Assembly (NCBI RefSeq): GCF_017874215.1
Contig: NZ_JAGGLB010000001.1
Coordinates: 62,001-126,000 of the forward strand
Length of the DNA: 64,000 nucleotides
Reading direction: 5' to 3'
DNA from: Paenibacillus eucommiae
Lineage (GTDB): Bacteria > Bacillota > Bacilli > Paenibacillales > NBRC-103111
Within the stretch, counting starts at the first letter, position 1. The number at the start of each line of letters is the position of its first letter. A program made the translations under genes and the position numbers. Below the pieces are notes generated by a model that had not been told where the DNA came from, made no database searches, and saw only the letters and a program-made list of their open reading frames with translations. Below, piece after piece: positions 61,358 through 64,000 of the stretch.

Positions 61358-61633
61358 ATGAACATGTTCACTACTCAAATTAAAAAAACGATCGTAGAAA
61401 TGAGTCATCTATTCAGCTTGACGCCTCGCGAAAGTGAAATCATACTACTGCTCTCCCTCTATGGCCATACCAATAAGAAGCTTGCTGAAATATTGTTCGT
61501 CTCTGAAAAGACGTTAAAAAATCACATTGCCAACATACAATTCAAAACCAACAGCAGCTCTACAAGACATCTTCTATCTATGGTGATCAATTTCCAGGCA
61601 GAAGCTACATCTTATCAATACAACGCCAGATGA
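61358..61633 (+). CDS. Small LuxR/GerE-type HTH regulator under c-di-GMP riboswitch
   Basis: 91 residues; after a short helix of ~20 residues the LuxR-type HTH is full (LTPRESEIILLLSLYGHTNK, SEKTLKNHIANIQFKTNSSS). There is no receiver or sensor domain, so it acts as a stand-alone DNA-binding protein. It is preceded by the riboswitch, tying its level to c-di-GMP, which suggests a role in biofilm, surface or motility control. It stops 4 nt before the end of the convergent kinase gene. Confidence 0.9.
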   Translation: MNMFTTQIKKTIVEMSHLFSLTPRESEIILLLSLYGHTNKKLAEILFVSEKTLKNHIANIQFKTNSSSTRHLLSMVINFQAEATSYQYNAR

Positions 61634-61637
61634 TCCG

Positions 61638-62900
61638 CTATTTTTCAAGCATAGGCAAAGTAATCGTAAATACAGTTCCTTCCAAAGGGCCACTCTGCAC
61701 GGACACTGTACCGCCTAATGCACGAATGACTTTATAAGAGAACGTTAACCCCAAGCCTGTACCACTTGATTTGGTAGAAAAATAAATCGTCCCCAAGCGG
61801 TTTATCTGATCTGCATTCATCCCGATTCCATTGTCTTTAATAACAAGGATGACATGACCAGCTTCTACCTTAAGTCGAAGTGATACATTGGCTTTGGGGA
61901 TATCGGAACAAGCCTCAATCGCATTTTTGATAAAATTAACGAGGATTTGCTTGATCCCATCCTGATTCGCCAGAATCCATACGGGAAAGGCCGGCTTATC
62001 TATTTCTAATTGAACATTGCTCATATTGGCAAAGGGTGTCATGACATCCTTAATCACTTGCAAAACATTAGACATCTCCGTCTGTTCCCGTTGTGTGCTT
62101 AGAGGTTTGGAAATAGACAAATATTGGGAAAGTATCGATTCTGTGCGCTGAATTTCATCAATACTAATATCAATGTACTGCTCCAGCTTATGTCTTTCCA
62201 GCGGCTTTTCGCGGATTAAGGTTAGGAAGCCCTTCACCGCTGTCAGCGGATTTCTGACTTCATGGGCCAGCGAGGCCGCTACATGGCTGATTGCCTTTAC
62301 TTTTTCATTTTCAGCGAATTGAATAAATAGAACTTTATCCGATACAGACTTGTTAAATAAGGAAATAAGCAGCCAAATTCCAAAGGAGTTTTGAACAGGT
62401 ATAACAAGCATGTGAAAGGCAAGGTCATCTGTAAAATAATTCGAATCAAAATAAGAAAAGGTAATGATCGAAGGCACGATACTAAAGACGATTCCTGCTA
62501 TAAAAGTTACTAGGGCAACGCGGGAAGTTTTCTGATAGATTTTATAAAAAAGTAATGATAAAGGGAACGTAAACAGCATAATGACCATCGCGATCCATTT
62601 GCCCTCTCCACCCAAAAAGAAACGGTAAACCACAAATTCAAGAAGAAGAATGATCCCCGTCCTCGTCCCGCCAAAAACAATCCCGAAATACATGATAATA
62701 TAGCGGATATCAAAAAAAATCCCTTCTTTCACACTTGAACCAAAAGTCATAGAGAGAAACAGACAGCAGGCGCTTGTGACCATAATAAATTTCTGACTAT
62801 AATTTTGCGCCTTATCCCGATAATAGACGTTGAACATAACAAAGGGCATAAGAGTAAAAAAGAGCTGAAGTAAAAATTCTTTGATTATAGTCACCGTCAC
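61638..62900 (-). CDS. LytS-like membrane histidine kinase
   Basis: 420 residues. Several membrane helices in the 5TMR-LYT-like N-terminal half (~5-190), then a HisKA domain with the H box LAHEVRNPLTAVKG (His about 213) and a HATPase domain with N box FIKNAIEA, G1 DNGIGM and G2 GTGLGL. Sensor kinases of this type respond to cell envelope or metabolite signals. The GTG at 62900 is preferred over the ATG upstream because GAGGAG lies 8 nt before it. No response-regulator gene is adjacent, so its partner is elsewhere. Confidence 0.9.
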   Translation of the reverse strand: MTVTIIKEFLLQLFFTLMPFVMFNVYYRDKAQNYSQKFIMVTSACCLFLSMTFGSSVKEGIFFDIRYIIMYFGIVFGGTRTGIILLLEFVVYRFFLGGEGKWIAMVIMLFTFPLSLLFYKIYQKTSRVALVTFIAGIVFSIVPSIITFSYFDSNYFTDDLAFHMLVIPVQNSFGIWLLISLFNKSVSDKVLFIQFAENEKVKAISHVAASLAHEVRNPLTAVKGFLTLIREKPLERHKLEQYIDISIDEIQRTESILSQYLSISKPLSTQREQTEMSNVLQVIKDVMTPFANMSNVQLEIDKPAFPVWILANQDGIKQILVNFIKNAIEACSDIPKANVSLRLKVEAGHVILVIKDNGIGMNADQINRLGTIYFSTKSSGTGLGLTFSYKVIRALGGTVSVQSGPLEGTVFTITLPMLEK

Positions 62901-63084
62901 ACAAGGTTCTCCTCTTTGTACCATCTTTTTACTTCCATCCACAGTTCCACATCGCATTCAATTCGACATTCTTACACAGGAATCCTTCAATAAAAAGGGG
63001 ATTTCTAGCATTAATTGACAACAGGCTTGTAACCGATTCTACTGACATCATTTGAAGCATTCTTGCCTATGCCTAAGGTATGAG

Positions 63085-63370
63085 AAAAACGCCTTGTGGT
63101 GTCCTTAGATGAGCGTGTTTGTGATGGCTTGTGCCATGGGAGGGAATGGCTGTGGGCTCCAGCCGCTGTTAAAGATTTGTTTCCTTAAATGGTATACATG
63201 AGGAGGTAAGAACAAATCTTTAAAGGCGGACGCTACCGCTCTTCCTCCCACAGCCATTCCCTCTCCCAGCTACAGGCGCAGAACACCCCATGCTCAAACG
63301 GACAGCCAGCAGACGTCTGTTTCCTGACCGGAAGGGATAGTGAATACAATGAAAATTTGGACTTCCTTTT
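63085..63370. repeat. Interspersed repeat module, copy E
   Basis: Header (ACGCCTTGTGGTGTCCTTAG) near 63091; long hairpin 63140-63263 with the same arms as copy D; tail (CAAACGGACAGCCAGCAGA, AGGGATAGTGAATA, ATTTGGACTTCC). No TTTAACGATG palindromes. Its tail matches the first half of copy C. Confidence 0.88.
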
Positions 63371-63383
63371 AATCAAACATTTC

Positions 63384-63413
63384 AAAAAAAAGAACTCCCT
63401 TTTCAGGAAGTCC
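63384..63413 (-). terminator. Terminator of the serine hydrolase gene
   Basis: Minus strand: GGACTTCC (63413-63406) pairs with GGGAGTTC (63399-63392) with two wobbles, then TTTTTTTT. 73 bp beyond the stop codon. Confidence 0.7.
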
Positions 63414-63485
63414 CATTATTGTTTAAACATTCACGAAGCTTGCCAAATAACCTATATTTCCAGATGTACTCTTAACTTTTCCCCC

Positions 63486-64000
63486 TTATTCTTCAATCGC
63501 TGCTAGCACGACGTTGTTAAACAAAAATCTGCTAGGAAACCATATTTGATTGCCATCGTTTGGTGTTTCTGTAATCGAGAAAATGACCTGTACGGTTTCA
63601 TAGACGGGATCAATTGCCATAATGACTCCACCTGCGCCTCCACATGAATAAGCATGCTTTGAAAATAAATCTCCGGAATCTTTTTTATTTCCGTTTACAG
63701 GCCAGCAGTATCCGTACGTTGCTTCTGCAAAATGTTCCTGACCATAACTTGAAGAAACACCTGGAATTTGATTTCGAGTCATTTCAATTACGGATAAAGG
63801 ACTTAATACGCGGACATCCCCGTATTTCCCACGATTAAGCAGCATTTGGCCAAAAATAACCATATCCGAAACGGTCGAATAAGCACCTCCCGCGGCTGAT
63901 GCTCTTTGTAAAGCTTCTCTGCTGGAAAACCATTTTCCACCACTTATTTCTTCTGATCTCCTTATTACTCTGTCATGCATAGACTCGGGGACGATTAAGT
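63486..64000 (-). CDS. Beta-lactamase-class-C-like serine hydrolase, 5' end cut by window edge
   Basis: The C-terminal ~170 residues are visible; the frame is open to the right edge (LIVPESMHDRVIRRSEEIS reads in frame), so the catalytic SxxK and YxN motifs lie mostly outside. AGGAYSTVSDMVIFGQMLLN, TYGYCWPVNG and HAYSCGGAGGVIMAIDP match the last part of the class-C beta-lactamase/penicillin-binding-protein fold. Such proteins hydrolyse amide or ester bonds (peptidoglycan, D-amino acid peptides, esters); function not known here. Confidence 0.85.
   Translation of the reverse strand, partial: LIVPESMHDRVIRRSEEISGGKWFSSREALQRASAAGGAYSTVSDMVIFGQMLLNRGKYGDVRVLSPLSVIEMTRNQIPGVSSSYGQEHFAEATYGYCWPVNGNKKDSGDLFSKHAYSCGGAGGVIMAIDPVYETVQVIFSITETPNDGNQIWFPSRFLFNNVVLAAIEE

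Overview
The window looks like a Paenibacillus or close relative (Bacillota): Shine-Dalgarno sequences close to AGGAGG, several TTG and GTG starts, S-layer (SLH) anchored giant enzymes, many AraC-type regulators, cre-like boxes, a holin-like mini-toxin gene and the DUF5696/YIP1/large-SBP transporter set that I associate with Paenibacillus. No tRNA, rRNA, transposase or phage gene was seen. Assignment to a genus is inference.

Layout. 1-5.5 kb: a solute-binding lipoprotein and a Tat-exported beta-helix protein, divergent from one AraC regulator (4549-5442) and convergent with a closely related AraC gene cut by the left edge. 5.5-13.8 kb: a 1490-residue SLH-anchored glycosidase-like protein and a GH38 alpha-mannosidase. 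13.9-15.2 kb: non-coding repeats, ending in about 14.5 copies of a 51-52 bp minisatellite. 15.2-21.5 kb: housekeeping genes (sugar isomerase-like protein, DUF1450, two HesB-type Fe-S proteins, truncated haemoglobin, tRNA U34 hydroxylase TrhO, OsmC, PepA, an unknown). 21.6-27.4 kb: holin-like mini-toxin, repeats, pyruvate carboxylase, more repeats, a PhnB-like protein.

27.5-48.2 kb: one minus-strand run of 14 genes with overlaps or short gaps, probably one glycan-utilisation operon. Order from its promoter: 994-residue membrane-tethered solute-binding protein, two permeases, NHL-TPR-YIP1 membrane protein, DUF5696 protein, two more permeases, a second solute-binding lipoprotein, Tat-exported beta-helix protein, BNR/sialidase-like protein, unknown, MDR dehydrogenase, alpha/beta hydrolase, GH78 rhamnosidase-like enzyme. 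A divergent AraC gene (48393-49292) sits at the promoter. That promoter and the one at 4.3 kb share an unusual block (TGCAAAGACG, then ATGC-GT-CT, then an extended -10), a candidate common operator.

49.4-60.9 kb: another AraC regulator, repeats, two cytosolic ceramidase-fold proteins flanking a RidA protein, a 1516-residue SLH/DUF4838 surface protein and an RCC1-repeat protein whose 5' end looks frameshifted. 61.2-64 kb: a c-di-GMP-I riboswitch in front of a small LuxR-type regulator, a LytS-like sensor kinase, repeats and the C-terminal part of a class-C beta-lactamase-like serine hydrolase cut by the right edge.

A theme is capture and processing of complex, probably rhamnose-containing, plant or microbial glycans: surface-anchored enzymes cut, two ABC systems import, cytosolic enzymes finish the job, and AraC regulators plus carbon catabolite control set expression. 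The large gene-free gaps are filled by one family of hairpin-rich repeat modules, five copies in 64 kb, three of them carrying full arrays of a 24-bp palindrome.
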